Below are positions 43,521-55,839 of a DNA stretch of 64,000 nucleotides, in pieces (the stretch's first letter is position 1; every line of letters begins with the position of its first letter). A model generated the notes under the pieces. The model made no database searches, was not told the DNA's origin, and worked only from the letters and a program-made list of their open reading frames with translations. The stretch is from NCBI GenBank assembly GCA_026770025.1, contig JAMXDE010000037.1, forward strand, positions 248,001-312,000, in the 5' to 3' direction. Position numbers and translations under genes: made by a program. Source of the stretch: Craspedostauros australis. Taxonomy: Eukaryota; Bacillariophyta; Bacillariophyceae; Mastogloiales; Achnanthaceae.

Positions 43521-44751
43521 TCAATCATGGTGGTTCCTTGCGTCCTCTCGGACAATGGTCCACCTATTGTTGGCCGTGTCGTACGAGCAACCCAGTTCCG
43601 TGGACCTGTCATGGGGCCTCAAGTTGTGATCTTGATCATCCACGAAGCCACGGCAATGATCTTGAAGGATTTCGATGCTGTGTTTCTTTGTGCAGCCCCC
43701 ATGCAAATGCGTATCTGCGGACAAAGATGGCATCAAGTTACATGTCGAACTGCTTGACGACAACGGCGTCTGTGATGGCGATGGTTCTTGTGCCGATTCT
43801 TGCGATGATCGTGAGAACAAAGGTTGGGAAAGAAGATCAGAGAGTGCTGCCAGTACGCTTCTCACGGTCTCTGCACTCATCACAAGGCAATCTCCGCATG
43901 GCGATGGACTCAACGGAGCTGTGGTGACGTGCATGCCATTTCTGGCCTTGCTGTGTTGCGTGTCGGGCTTCGATGCGTTGTGGTCTCGTGTATCATCATC
44001 ACCAGTGTATCCGTACACGTGCTTGTATTCCCGTCGGATTTCTTCCTGTTCCTTTTGTTGCTGCTGCCTTCGTCGCATCAATCCGTCCCTTTCCAGTTGT
44101 CGGAGCTGTGCCTGATACAACGATCCGTCGGCGAAGAAGGACCGAGAGACAGGCGGCCACGTTCCATCAATGCCAACCTGAATGGAGTTGGAGGCATCGA
44201 GGCTCTCGGCCATCTTATTGCCATGAGCGATGAAGGCAGGGTTGGCAAAGGTAGGGCCGCTGGTTTCGTTTGTTCCGTGTTGAACTAGCATGTTGGCAGA
44301 GTAATCGATCGCGTGTCGTACCTGCATCTATGGGTGCGTGCGTCACGGGAAGCGTGTGAGTAATTGGACCAGCAAGAGGCACAAGAAACTGCGAGGGATG
44401 CCAGAAGTCAGATAGTGAACAAGTGACGGGCCTACGTGTCGACTTGAGGCACCACGAAGAAGATGTGTGGTTTGTGTTCTGTATTTTGTGTTTGTGTTTG
44501 TGTTTGCGTTCTGTATTTTGTCTTTTGTGTTTCTGTTTTTGTGTGTTCTTGGTGTGTTGCGATGTGTTGGTGTGGGATGGAACAAAGATGATGTTGTGGG
44601 GTGTTACGCGTACGTCGGAGGATGACGCAGCGGTTGGAATGGGCATGTGCATGAGAGAAGTAGCCTCGACACCGATGGATTGCAGTTGCATGAGCAACTT
44701 GCATTCACTTGGTAACCGTTCCTTGATTGCCTTCGATATCGGATTGTCCAT
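43521..44751 (-). CDS. Unknown two-exon protein with a Gln/Glu/Arg-rich coiled segment
   Basis: Exon 1 (44751-44614) begins MDNPISKAIKERLPSECKLL and ends TAASSSD. Exon 2 (44321-43521) begins VRHAIDYSANMLVQHG. The 292-base intron has a GT donor and a CAG acceptor in the same phase; a second in-phase donor six bases later (44607) would add VR. The joined protein is about 312 residues. A conserved-looking middle reads GIDGTWPPVSRSFFADGSLY, followed by a coiled segment QLRQLERDGLMRRRQQQQKE and YKHVYGYTGDDD. The rest is Ser/His/Asp-rich. Neither domain nor targeting signal is recognised. It is called as a gene because two protein-like segments join cleanly at good splice sites. Confidence 0.5.
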
Positions 44752-47550
44752 CGATCAGCACTAATGCCATGATGTGCTGTGTTTGCTCCATTTTGTTTGT
44801 CGAAAACGAACACGCTGATTCGTGCAACGGCGAGGTGGTGTGGTGGAGGCACCAAGATGTTGGTCCCAAGTGTTTGTTCCATACTGTTCGATGACTCGCA
44901 AGAAGAAGTGTGAGACTTCCAAGAAGCAAAACACGTTTGAACAGCATAACGTTCGCATGAACCATTGGTGGATTGGCTAGCGCAGTTGAGTCCTAGTTGT
45001 GTCGCAGTGCGTATGGAATGAACGACTTGGTGGTTGGCAAGATATCATATGTAGTTTGACATCGGGACAACCTATGCGATAGCATATAGAGTGTCCTTGA
45101 TGCATATAACAAAAGGAAAACGGAAGGTTGCTGTTGTCCTACAGAGTGCCGTGTCAGTGTCTCCTCGGAGGCCTTCTTCGACTACACTTGGTCTCGCATG
45201 GAGCGCGCGTGCGTGGAGCATGTTCACATCTCCACATCAACCAGAGATGTATAATAGATTGTTGCCATTCGCTGCACGTATTGCACAATGTACTCTGCCT
45301 CTTCGCAGCGAGAGAGAGAGAGATTACGCTTTGGTACACAATGTGGATTTTGCACACCATTCAACCATTGAACCTGTTGGTTGGGAATGGTGGAAAGCGT
45401 TGTGCGAGAAGGAAGGAATCTGAAGCCGCTTTCGGGAAAGACAGCAGGCGAAGCTCGTGGTGCATGTTGCATGTTGTCATCTGGTCGATACCATTACCAT
45501 CGCCAACAGTGGCGAACCAACGTGCGGGGTTACCGTGGACATAGAGCACATTGATGAACTTTCTACCAAGAATCAATGTCGATTTGTACCTGTTTGTGCT
45601 ATGGACACTAACTTGCATCAATTGTGTGTATGGCTCATGCTGCTTCCCGAGGCGTATGCATGCCACCCTCTCTTCACAGCTACCGTTTGCTTCCTGGAGA
45701 TAGTACCGCGCTGTCATCCATGTGCATTGCCATGTATGCTTATGGTGCATACGTACTGTACATGGCTCGTGCGCTCTATGTACATGGGAATACAGCTCAA
45801 TCTCTGCAATGGACGCAAACAGTGCCCCGTTTTCGCCATCCACTTATGGTCGCTATGTGCTTTGGCACACTGCTGCTCGCGAGTTGGTGGAACACGGCCG
45901 CTCACAAACGCACATAAACGCACGCACAAACACAAACGCAAAGCGGAGAGTGTTTCGCAACGGCTTATTCATCATGGCGACCTCCCCACAAAGGCTGACA
46001 AATTCATCACATGAGATGGGTTGTTTGTTCCCTCAACCCATGGTGGCTCGTCATCGTTTGGAAGCGCCAGAAGAGCCCACTGCGGCGATTCTTGGGTGAC
46101 CAATCACGCGCCCGCGTTCCGCTTTGCGAGCATAAGTGTGGTCGATGTTGGTATGTGCCTCTTGTTCCGTTTTCTTGAGATTCGTTGTCCATTATGAGGA
46201 TACGAACGTGTTGTGGTGCCTGACTGTGCGTTGCGTTTTCTGTATTACGGTGTGTTTGATTGAAGAGGACGTTTGACTGGAGCGTGATCCGGGCCGGTGA
46301 CGCTCGCACACGCCAGACACAAAATCGAACTTGTTCCTGCCAGGGCACCATCACAGTCGGGTTTTGTCATGTTTTGGCCCCTGGCGAGTTCAGAAAGTCA
46401 GCGACACAACTGCGCTGTTCAAGCCCCAAATAGAGCAGAGGTGTGTGGGACGAATGCATACGAGCTACTCGTACCGGCGCCGGAGGACTACTCCATCTAC
46501 GGACGACTTATTCTACGTACGGATAGTATTATGTGGTCTCGGATGACGCAGATGAGACTTTCCGTGCGAATAAGGGTGACTTCGTTCCAACAGGATGTTG
46601 TCAAACATGACCACGGCATGACATGTGATGCCGCGCAAAATCGAAGAACCCAACAGAGTGCAAACATGGCTTCCCACAAAGATCATCATCGCAATTGTAC
46701 TTCCAATGCAGCACTCACAGCGATACCCCATCACCGTGTTATCCTGATTCGATTGTCAACTCATGTACGAGTAGAGTAGAGCCGAATAGAGTGCTCTGCT
46801 TCATATCGTATCGTTGCGTGACGCCACAATTCAGCAACAACAACAACGACATGTCCATGGATGAGGTTGGGCAGAGGGAAAGCAGCGTTTCCCTCTTGTC
46901 CACACGCTCATAATGGTCTAATACTCTGTAATGAACACCACGAAGACGGTGCGTCAGGGGTATCACATATAATACTATTCAATCTCCCCGGTACGTAAGC
47001 ATGCGAGATGGAGATACTATGGCACTTTGCTTCCAGAAGCACCACACTCTCCGTATCGCAGAAACCGCGACCTCCCCGCCATGGAACAACCGCCTCCGCA
47101 CGTCTGTGAGGACTTGAGCGGTAACAGTACGATTGGCTTTCGGTGCTCCTCATGATTGTGTGAACTTCACCATCATGATCTGCATCTTCATCTGCCTTCA
47201 TCGCATAGTACCATGCGAGGTGCTGGAGCCCTCGTGAAGTCGGGCACGCCTTTCGATTGCTACCCCATTGATGGTAATAGATAGTTGCAGAGTGTGATCG
47301 TAAACATGAGGAAAGATGGATTCGAATCGATTATCCTCGTCTTTCAGTTGCCAGGCCTCTCATCCTCGCCAACGTCGTCGACACTCTCGTGTAAGTGGCT
47401 TCTCTGCCATGGCATAGCTCGTACTTGCAGAAAAGACAGAATGCCCTAGCAATCTATTATAGAGTAATACATGCACAACATAATAGAGTAGAGCACTCTA
47501 CATTATGATAGGAATGAATTGCCGCACTGTTTCATTGAGCGTACCTTGCT
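44752..47550. other. 2.8 kb intergenic, no recognised gene
   Basis: Overlapping frames up to 185 codons have mixed Cys/His/Met-rich compositions and no domain. TACTCGTA and TACGAGTA palindromes lie near 46466 and 46766. A short AGAGTA-type run lies at 47462-47497, just past the end of the DUF6824 gene. Confidence 0.45.
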
Positions 47551-50457
47551 CTATCGAGCGCCATCGGTACCACCTTTTCCAAGTTCGGAATCGGCTTCAG
47601 ACTCTCCTTGGGCACTTGCTGCAAGAGCGCTTGCCGAAGCAGGTGGCACACCGAAGTCACTATTCACTTGGATGTTTCCAACCCTCGTGGTCTGAGTCTC
47701 ACCGTCATTGCCCATCCCTGGAAGATTCAATCGTCCAGTCCCATCTCCCGTGATGCGTGTCCCTGCTCCTGTTGTCAAGACTCCCACATCTCCCAGGGCA
47801 GACACTGATTGCGACAACAACCCTGGGGCAAGCAAATATGTTGAAGCAGCTCTCTGAGCCAATAATGCCTGTACTGATATCGCTGCAGCTTCTGTCCCCC
47901 CTGGTGGCGGCAGAGTATCATGGTCAATGTCACCACCTGCACGTTGAAGCATGCTGAGCTGAGCCGAGAGGAATGCCGATGTTGACGCGGAGGTAGACGT
48001 TACCATCCCTGCCTCGTTTCCTGGTCCGAAATTGTCGCTGGTGCTCTCGCTATCGATACTCCTCGCACGGTTGACACCGTCATTGCCAATAGCGAAAAGA
48101 CCACTGTCAGCGGAGGCAATAGCAGAGGCGGCATCTCGTCGTGCCGACGACATTTGGAGTGATCGGAGCGCCTGTTCTTGGCGAATTTGCTGCTGCAGAG
48201 CTGATGACGATGACGAGCTTGGAAGCGCCGGTGGGTTGACTTCTCGCAGTAGATTGCCTACGTTGAGGTGTTGCAGCAACGCGCGTTGCTGATGGTCATT
48301 AGACGTGTCGCTTCTCGAGCCTGTCATATCAGCCAACAAGGATGAGACTCCACCATATTGATTCTGCAAGGCCGCCATTTGCTGGCTAGCATTCGATGAC
48401 TGCAGTGTGGCGGAGGAAGCCGTGAGATTCCGAAGAGACCCAAGCTGTGAACCAAGTTGAGATTGGCTTTGTTGCTGTTGTGCCTGAAGCTCCAGCAGAA
48501 GTCTTTGCTGCGTCTGAGATTGAAGCTGCCTCGATAGCTCTAGCCCCTGCAGCAACCGGCGTTCATCTTGTTGCTGTCGCAGCTGCGGCTGTATTTGCTG
48601 CTGCAGTTGTGCTCGCTGTTGCTCACGCATTGGGAGTTCGTGATTTCCCTCCTGACTCAACAGCAGCAGGTACCGATCTATTATCTGCTGCTGCATGCCA
48701 GAGTGCGTGTCTTGCAGTCCTTGTGCTTGTGCTTGTGCTTGTGAATGGTGTTGTAGCTGCTCCTGTTGTTGCTGTTGCTGAACTTGGGGGATATTCTCTG
48801 CCGCAAGCATGCGAATCTGTGCTTGTAGCGCAAGCTCCTGCCTCGCCGAGTCTGAGTTTGGAGAGGCCTGACTTTCTATGAGCCTGAGAGCTGAGGTGTC
48901 GAGGCCAACTGCGGACATCTTCGCACTCTCTGTGGCTGCAACCTTTCCATCATGAGGCAAGCTCATCTCTGCGACGGAAGACATCAACGCAGCGTTTTCG
49001 ATATTGCCATCCACACCCTGATTCTTCACTTCGAGTTCGATTTGGCCGTCATCTCTGGTTGATGGCTGTGCTTGCTTCGAGTGTCGTTGTTCCTGCTGTC
49101 CCAATCTCTGTTTCCGGCCCCCCATCTTTTCCGATCTGATCTTGCGCTTGCCTGACGTTTTTCGACTGGCGTATGCTGACCGGCTTGCCTTCTTCTGGGC
49201 CTCAATTATGGCCGACACTGATGTTGTGAGAGATGCGATAGAGTGGTCTTCCATCCCGGCATCGGCATTGCCATCGCCATCGTCGTCCGACTCCAGGGGT
49301 ATTTCATCGACCTTTGGATCGATCCCCTGTTCCTTGAGTTTCTTGAGCTTGTTGCGGAATGTATGCGCAATCTTCTCCTTTGCCACGCTGTCGTCAACCT
49401 CCTTCCAGCCACCGCTGTAGCCCTGCACTTGCTGGATGAACCTCGCTCCATTCTGCTTGATCAGCGTGACCAGAGCCTGGCCGATGGAGACTTTGTTCGC
49501 TCTGTCCGACCGATAATACATCGTCCTGCAAGCATTGACAATCCTGTGCATGCGTCGGTTGCCTCCATGAGACTGGAAAGGCTTGCCGCGCCCAAGCTTG
49601 ACGTCGTTCGGGCCTGGTACTGATACCCAGTTTGCACGAGGTGCGCTGCTTTCGCTTGCACTGTCGCCTTGGCTGTCGCCTTCATCCTGTCTGCCATCTC
49701 TTGCGTCGGATTTCGTGCGCGCCGCGCTCGCCTTTCCACTTCTTGCACTCTTCTTGGCACCGTCTTGCCGCGACCTTCCTTCCGAGATACTCGGTGGTGA
49801 TGTTGCCGCTACCGCTGTTGTCGTCGTCGGAGATGATGACGGTGGTGGCAATGAGGCAAATGCAGCAGATGCTGCATGGTCTTGGGTTGCGCCTGCCACA
49901 TTGACGTTCTGGGCACGATGTGGATGGCCGGAATGCTGTTGTTGTTGCTGTTGTTGTTGTTGCTGCTGCTGCGATGAACCTGTATCACCCAATCGCAAGT
50001 TTGCATTTGCCGCGAGGGCCGATGCAAAGCCTAGATTCGTACCTAGAAGCCTAGAAATGGCCTCGGCAGGTGCAGCAGAAGCACTGGCCGCCTGCAGGAG
50101 ATACTGCCGTTGGAGCTGCTGCATCTGGTGCAGATGATGCTGACCCTGGCCATCCGGATGAATGTGCTGCTGGAGACCGGGAATTGCTTGCGCGAACATC
50201 AATGCTTGGCTGTGTTGTTGTTGTTGTTGCTGCTGTTGCGTTTGCAAGCGAGCACGCAACAGCGCTTCAATCTGAGATGGCTGCACTTGTGCCTGCGCCA
50301 AACCATCGGCATGTTGGCTATGACTTTGGCTGATACTTTGACTGTAGATACTGCTATTTTCGCCAATGCGCTCTCCCTGGGTCCCATCTTCAGCATCGCC
50401 GGAAAGGCTGTCAGTGTCGTGCGTTGATCGATCGCGGATCCGGCGCTTCTTACTCAT
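47551..50457 (-). CDS. DUF6824-domain putative transcription regulator, Gln-rich
   Basis: The 968 residues run from the first ATG (50457). The N-terminal third is polyQ- and Ser-rich. A basic patch starts the protein (MSKKRRIRDR) and another precedes the domain. Residues about 283-376 are the DUF6824 fold: NDVKLGRGKPFQSHGGNRRM, then a Tyr/Arg stretch (RTMYYRSDRANK), GGRFI-like GARFIQQVQGYSGGW, VDDSVAKEKIAHTFRNKLKK. An Arg/Lys-rich nuclear-localisation-like segment (KTSGKRKIRSEKMGGRKQR) follows near 430-450. The remainder is Gln/Ala/Ser-rich, as in activation domains. The domain is abundant in diatoms and is thought to bind DNA; direct targets are unknown. A run of 15-bp repeats lies 150 bases upstream. 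Confidence 0.85.
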   Translation of the reverse strand: MSKKRRIRDRSTHDTDSLSGDAEDGTQGERIGENSSIYSQSISQSHSQHADGLAQAQVQPSQIEALLRARLQTQQQQQQQQHSQALMFAQAIPGLQQHIHPDGQGQHHLHQMQQLQRQYLLQAASASAAPAEAISRLLGTNLGFASALAANANLRLGDTGSSQQQQQQQQQQQQHSGHPHRAQNVNVAGATQDHAASAAFASLPPPSSSPTTTTAVAATSPPSISEGRSRQDGAKKSARSGKASAARTKSDARDGRQDEGDSQGDSASESSAPRANWVSVPGPNDVKLGRGKPFQSHGGNRRMHRIVNACRTMYYRSDRANKVSIGQALVTLIKQNGARFIQQVQGYSGGWKEVDDSVAKEKIAHTFRNKLKKLKEQGIDPKVDEIPLESDDDGDGNADAGMEDHSIASLTTSVSAIIEAQKKASRSAYASRKTSGKRKIRSEKMGGRKQRLGQQEQRHSKQAQPSTRDDGQIELEVKNQGVDGNIENAALMSSVAEMSLPHDGKVAATESAKMSAVGLDTSALRLIESQASPNSDSARQELALQAQIRMLAAENIPQVQQQQQQEQLQHHSQAQAQAQGLQDTHSGMQQQIIDRYLLLLSQEGNHELPMREQQRAQLQQQIQPQLRQQQDERRLLQGLELSRQLQSQTQQRLLLELQAQQQQSQSQLGSQLGSLRNLTASSATLQSSNASQQMAALQNQYGGVSSLLADMTGSRSDTSNDHQQRALLQHLNVGNLLREVNPPALPSSSSSSALQQQIRQEQALRSLQMSSARRDAASAIASADSGLFAIGNDGVNRARSIDSESTSDNFGPGNEAGMVTSTSASTSAFLSAQLSMLQRAGGDIDHDTLPPPGGTEAAAISVQALLAQRAASTYLLAPGLLSQSVSALGDVGVLTTGAGTRITGDGTGRLNLPGMGNDGETQTTRVGNIQVNSDFGVPPASASALAASAQGESEADSELGKGGTDGAR

Positions 50458-50610
50458 TGGATGGTGCCACGCTTCGGTGTTGCTTGCTGCCCCGACCGAC
50501 AATGTCACGGTCGCAGGACAAAAGTCGGTCTTGGTACCAACGCAAGTGAATTAGTAGCACAGCCGATGATTGTGAAGGCCGAAAGCGTTCTCCGGGGTTG
50601 AGAGGAGTGA

Positions 50611-50670
50611 GAGTACCAACAGTGAATGGACCAACAGTGAGAGTATCAACAGTGAGAGTACCAACAGTGA
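50611..50670 (-). repeat. Four 15-bp tandem repeats upstream of the DUF6824 gene
   Basis: GAGTACCAACAGTGA, ATGGACCAACAGTGA, GAGTATCAACAGTGA and GAGTACCAACAGTGA follow without a gap. They lie 154-213 bases before the ATG of the minus-strand regulator gene, in its promoter or leader. Confidence 0.9.
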
Positions 50671-53600
50671 GTGGCGCGCAAATGTCCAATTTCTGAGGTA
50701 TCGATGGGAGGCGAATCAAAGCAGAAGCGAAAACACCGCAAGGCGATGGCTGTGGCTGTCACTATCGCTGCTCTGACAAGCGCACCTCGCTTTGCTTGTT
50801 GCTTGTTGCTCTTGCTCCTTTTGGGGTGTGCTTGTTGGCTTGTATAATATTAGTTGTACTCTTCGATTCAGTGGGTGTAATCGTATGGTATGTGCGGCAT
50901 GTATGGCATCTGCGGCGCAATCCTGGTATCGTGCGCTTCTTGTGGACACTCGTGCTTGGACAGTCTTGTGAGGATCAGCCGGTGTCGTTGCCCAGCTCTT
51001 GTCCGAATGCAACCCAAAGCGTCGTGTGTGAGGCCAGCTCAGCTTGTGGATCAGCTTGTGAATCAGCCAAGGCTTGTGAATTGATCCTCGCAAACCGCTT
51101 TCTTTCCTCTCGACTTTGGCGCGCAAAAAGTGCCTGACTCGAACCAATGCTCCCGATGATGTTGTCGTCGTCCACGGCGTTGCTGTTGCTGTGCTGCTGC
51201 TGCTGATGATGATGATGTTGATGATGTGCTGATGATGCTCCGACTGGTCTCGACAGCACCCATGCGCACTCGCTCGTGATGCTCACGGACCACCTTCGGT
51301 TCTGCTGTGGATACCTTTATACGTATAATTGTAGCTTGTATGTTGAGTTGAGTAGAGTAGAGTAGAGTATCTGTGTCTACACCATTGCCATGACAGCAGC
51401 AGAGCTAATGATCATTGGCGAAAACTGATTATTCTCTCCAATCCTCGCACTTGTGCTTGTTTCGTTGTTTGCGAGTCGATTTCTGCTTCAAGGAGCCGCT
51501 CCCGTCTCTCCTTGTCATCCATCGACCGTGTCTGTACGCGTGCATACCGCGTACAAGCCACGCACATGAGCCATAAGCACAACGGAGCCGTGGAGTTCTG
51601 GACCGTACTTGCAGGCGCGTTGCCTGCGTGCAAAATATTATACAACGCTACAGCACCGTGGCTCTGCCATAGTTGTGGCGCGCAAGTCTCGAAACGAGTT
51701 GTGTTGGTACCAATGGCCCGCCCTGTCGTAACTCGTGCTCTGCGTACCACCTTCTCTTCGCGCGTTCTCCGTCGTACTCGAACGAGTTGCGTACATTCAT
51801 ACACAGAGGATGCTGTTGCGCTTTGGTCCCCGTTGATGCCGCTTCGCTACCGTCATACGAACTTCTTCACATTGTGCGCTTCTGTGTGTGTGTTCCACCT
51901 CCACCATCCCCATGTTCGAAAAGAACCCGGAATCGCGCTCTCTCTCGTTTCCTTCACCAATCCGTTGATCCGTGGAGGTACTTAGGGACTACCGCCTTGC
52001 TAAACGGAAGGCATTCCCTGATACTTTTCCGCTTTCTCCATTCTAACCCTCCCTTTTGGGCTTTTCTGTTCCTCCTGTATCTTTTGCAGATATGGTGCCG
52101 ATCAGTCCGTGTTCTCCAGCAACAGAAATTGTTGTGGGGCTCGACATGGCACATCACTCCAATAGTTACGCATTCAAGCTCCCGCGCGGAGATACGCGCA
52201 CAAGCAGAGTATGCGCAGAGCCACAAGAATTGTTATCGAGCACACACACAGGCCGTCCCGAAGCGGACCCTCTTGTCCACGACCAGAGAGAGGTCGAGGT
52301 CGAACCAGAGTACGAAGAACCACCTTGATGTTACAACAATACACACAACAACCGATTGTTGTCACGAGGACGGAAAGATCCCTCGTGAGAATCTGCTGGG
52401 CAAAAAAGAACGAACATCACATGAGCTTTTCACCACGTCAGGAATAGCGCGGCCGGAAGGCACGTTGGTAGCGGAGCGATGGTCTCGTTACCATAACAAA
52501 CTCAGGGTGGCTCCAACCGGGCGTACCCGCTATTAGCCTGCTCTGGTAGCTTTATTCTTCCTTGTCGCTGGCTGAAGGTACACCATGCGCCGTACTTTCC
52601 GTATGTACCGTTAATAGCAATGCGCCTAGTCCGGATAGAGTAGTAATAGGACCATATCATCTTCGATTCAAACCGCACAAGCGCTCATCGCTGTGCTCAT
52701 CCATGGTCCGAGCTAATGCTCGTGGCATGTCACAGCGCCCTTCACTCCACTTCACTTGTTTGCTTCGCCCTGAACTCGCCTCGCCTGGGTTCACTCCACT
52801 TCACTTCACTCACCACTCCAACGCACGGGCACGGGCACGGGCACGGGCACGAGTATGGTTGTACTGATTGGGGGTGCCGGCTGTTTGATCTCTTGGCTAC
52901 CCCTGCGAGGAGCACCAACACAGGCCGATTTTCGACACTCCTCCACATCCAGCCTCCTCCTTGCCAACCACCGCCCGAAGAGCTACCAACATATTGTATC
53001 GTAATGCATAGTAGTGTTCCTGCCTCGTTGTTTGCCAGTGTGTGAAGATTGGAACCAGGTGAAGGCAACAACAACATCAACAACAACAACCACGATCACA
53101 AATCCCATTGGCCATGCGCCAGGATGGTACGTATTTATTCCCCGACAGATGAATTGTGTTGTGAAAGCGATTCGTTTGCTTGTGTACGTGCCAATAGGTG
53201 TGCGATTGCCTGGGTAATGTCGCACTTATGATACCGTCGAGTGTTGCTCCATGCTGCCTCCTGTGTGGGCATGAGGACGCGGATGTAACTTACGAGCTAT
53301 TACATTATACGTACTCGTCCTATGATACGGCCTGGTCGAGCCTCCCCCATGTCGACACCGATCTTCGTGGAATCTCAGGCCACCACATGACGTCCTCCAA
53401 CCCTTTCATCAAACAATCAAACAATCAAACCATGTACCTCTCCCACATCGTACACCATTCCAGAGATGCCCGCGGCCTTTTCCGCAAACGGCCCCCCGCT
53501 TCTCCATTCCACCCATCAGTATTCATCAGTTGTCGCCTCTGTGGGTGTAATGGCGATTGACTGAAAATGAAAGTCGAACTTTGGCATATTCTTACTGGTT

Positions 53601-55839
53601 GTATTCGGTTTCTCCTTTCTCGTTTTCGTTTGTGTCACGTACACGTCGTGGCTCGTGTGAACCACCGCCACATCAATCCTCTTGAGTGACGATTGGCGTC
53701 AGCTTCCAAAGGACAGCACACTCCCACTCATACGCTCGCACGGCGGTATGCTGGCATGTGTTGGGGAAGAGACGTGCAGCAGGCGAGCGGCCCTTCCCTT
53801 GTTTGGTCCTCGAAGCCGTGGTGCTGTTCCAACCGTTTCCTCCGCCTCTCTCCACCCTTTTTCAGAATTCTCGTTCATGTAGAGAGTACTCCATGGCACG
53901 GTCGATACATCCAACAGAATTCGCATCAGCATTCGCTTGGCTCCCTTCGCGCCTTTTGTTTGACAGCACCACAGCGAATGGCATGGGCGCATCATCGACT
54001 CCAATACAGTACCAAGGACGCTCTCCACAACCGCTTTTGTGTACTGGTGGGCATTTGCAGAAGGAGGCAGCACAGAACACTGCCAACCGCACACGTACAA
54101 GGTATGGGAAGGATGCATGCATTGCAATAGTATAGTGCGACCTATGGTAGAGTAAGCGCATTGACAGCTGGGCGGATATGCCCGCGCTCACAAGAATAAC
54201 AGTAGAGAGAGAGAAGGGGGAAGGCACGGCAATCGTCATCGACTTTCAACCATCAACCGGAATCTCAAGGAACGAGGGACGTTGGCGCTGTCTGCCATAG
54301 ATGCAGGCATTGGCACTTCTTGTCGACCTTTGAGATGCATAGTGTAACACAGCACCAAGGCAAACGTCCAGAGTACGAGCAGAGAGAAAGAGAGTGAAAT
54401 GGAAGACAACACCAAGAAGGTCAGCCTCAACCTCTACCTAAAATATCAAGTGATGTTATACGAATACTCTTTAGTTCTACGAGTACACGACCTGCTGATC
54501 TTGGAACTGGGCCGTCGCAATCATACTTGAACTAACTGCCATGGTGTTGGTATTCGGAGCGAAAAGCAACCATAGACGACAGTTCTGCCAATTCGCCTCG
54601 GCGATTTGTGCGTGGAGACTTCGCCGTCGCTATCACTATCACCATCACGATCGCCTTCCTTTCGTCAGGTTTGTCACTTGTTGCGCTTCGCCTCCATTCG
54701 GTTTGCTGTTTCTCGTGGGGAACAGATAACAGCAGCCCACACGAGGTACGCCCTGGGTTGGGGATACCGTCGATCTGATCTGTTGGCAACCGCTTCCTCG
54801 CAGCTGCAGCTGGTCGTAATTAGATCCGTAGGTAGCCGGTTTGTCAGGGAGCTGCCCTTGTGATCGGTAGCAGTGTTACGAAGCCACATTTTCGATCTTA
54901 CCCTCACGTACACACTCGTGGGGCAGCTCGGAGATCATTTGGATCAGAGTAACGCGTGGAGTGCTCTGGTGAAAACGCTCCGTATCCCACACTTCCTCGA
55001 CCACGAAGGACAAGTGCACGCACTGTGAGTATTATACTCACTTTGCTCTTGTTGGAGATGTGGGGATTGAACATGGTCGCAATACCTATGAGATCTTTAC
55101 TGTATGGTTCGCACGCGCGTGAATACGAATACTCGGAATGCTGTCGCTCGTCGCTCGTGGGTATGGTATGTCGTATGGCGCAAGGTACGTTCTTGCACAG
55201 ACTGACCTTCACATGCGAACCACTTGTGCTCGCGCTGGTCCCACACATCCGACAGCGAGTCTCCACAAAGATCAATGACCATCTCCATTCGAGCACGTGT
55301 TGAGTCCACGGTGAAGGTCTGCCGGACGCGCCATCGGTTGCCGTGAGCAGTTGCAAGTCTCACGCTGCTGTTCGATGCACACAACGCTTCATCCCGTTTT
55401 GGCTATCTGCATTTCTATTGTATTGTTACATAACTCTTTCCTGTTGCTTCCCATGGCAGCAGCTGCGGTACCCTGCAGGCAGCGCTTGGCTTGCGTTCCG
55501 TTGCGTGCGAGTATGGAGTAGGTCGACGATCATGGCGGTGTCGCACGAGGAGTGTACATGACGTGCTCGTGCTCCTGTATCTCTGTTGGGTCCCTTCAGA
55601 TACTAATGTCGTACCATGCTCGTGCATCATACATACGTAGATGTAGGCATCATGGTAGCGCGGCACTTGCGTCCCTGGGAGAAAGGGACCGCTCTGCACG
55701 AGCTACATCCACAACAGAACGGCCTCTCCAGTTTGACACTGCGCGAGAGCAAGCATAGGAAAGTGATGTCGACGTCGGTGTCGTTGTTTCTCTCCACCCC
55801 CGTGTCATCAAATCAAGGCAGTTGATTCAATCAATTCAA
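50671..55839. other. 5.2 kb intergenic, the largest gene-free stretch
   Basis: Simple repeats are present: (AGAGT)n at 51349-51369, (GCACGG)n at 52823-52852 and a CATCATCAGCAGCAG run near 51190-51225. A 287-codon frame at 51673-52536 lacks a domain and is probably chance. Shorter frames around 53690-54130 overlap in all phases. No gene is supported. Confidence 0.45.

Noticed and set aside
51673-52536. A 287-codon open frame on the plus strand
   Set aside because: Composition is rich in Cys, His, Ser and Arg without any hydrophobic pattern or motif, several frames overlap it, and no start context or homologous feature is seen. It is probably a chance frame.
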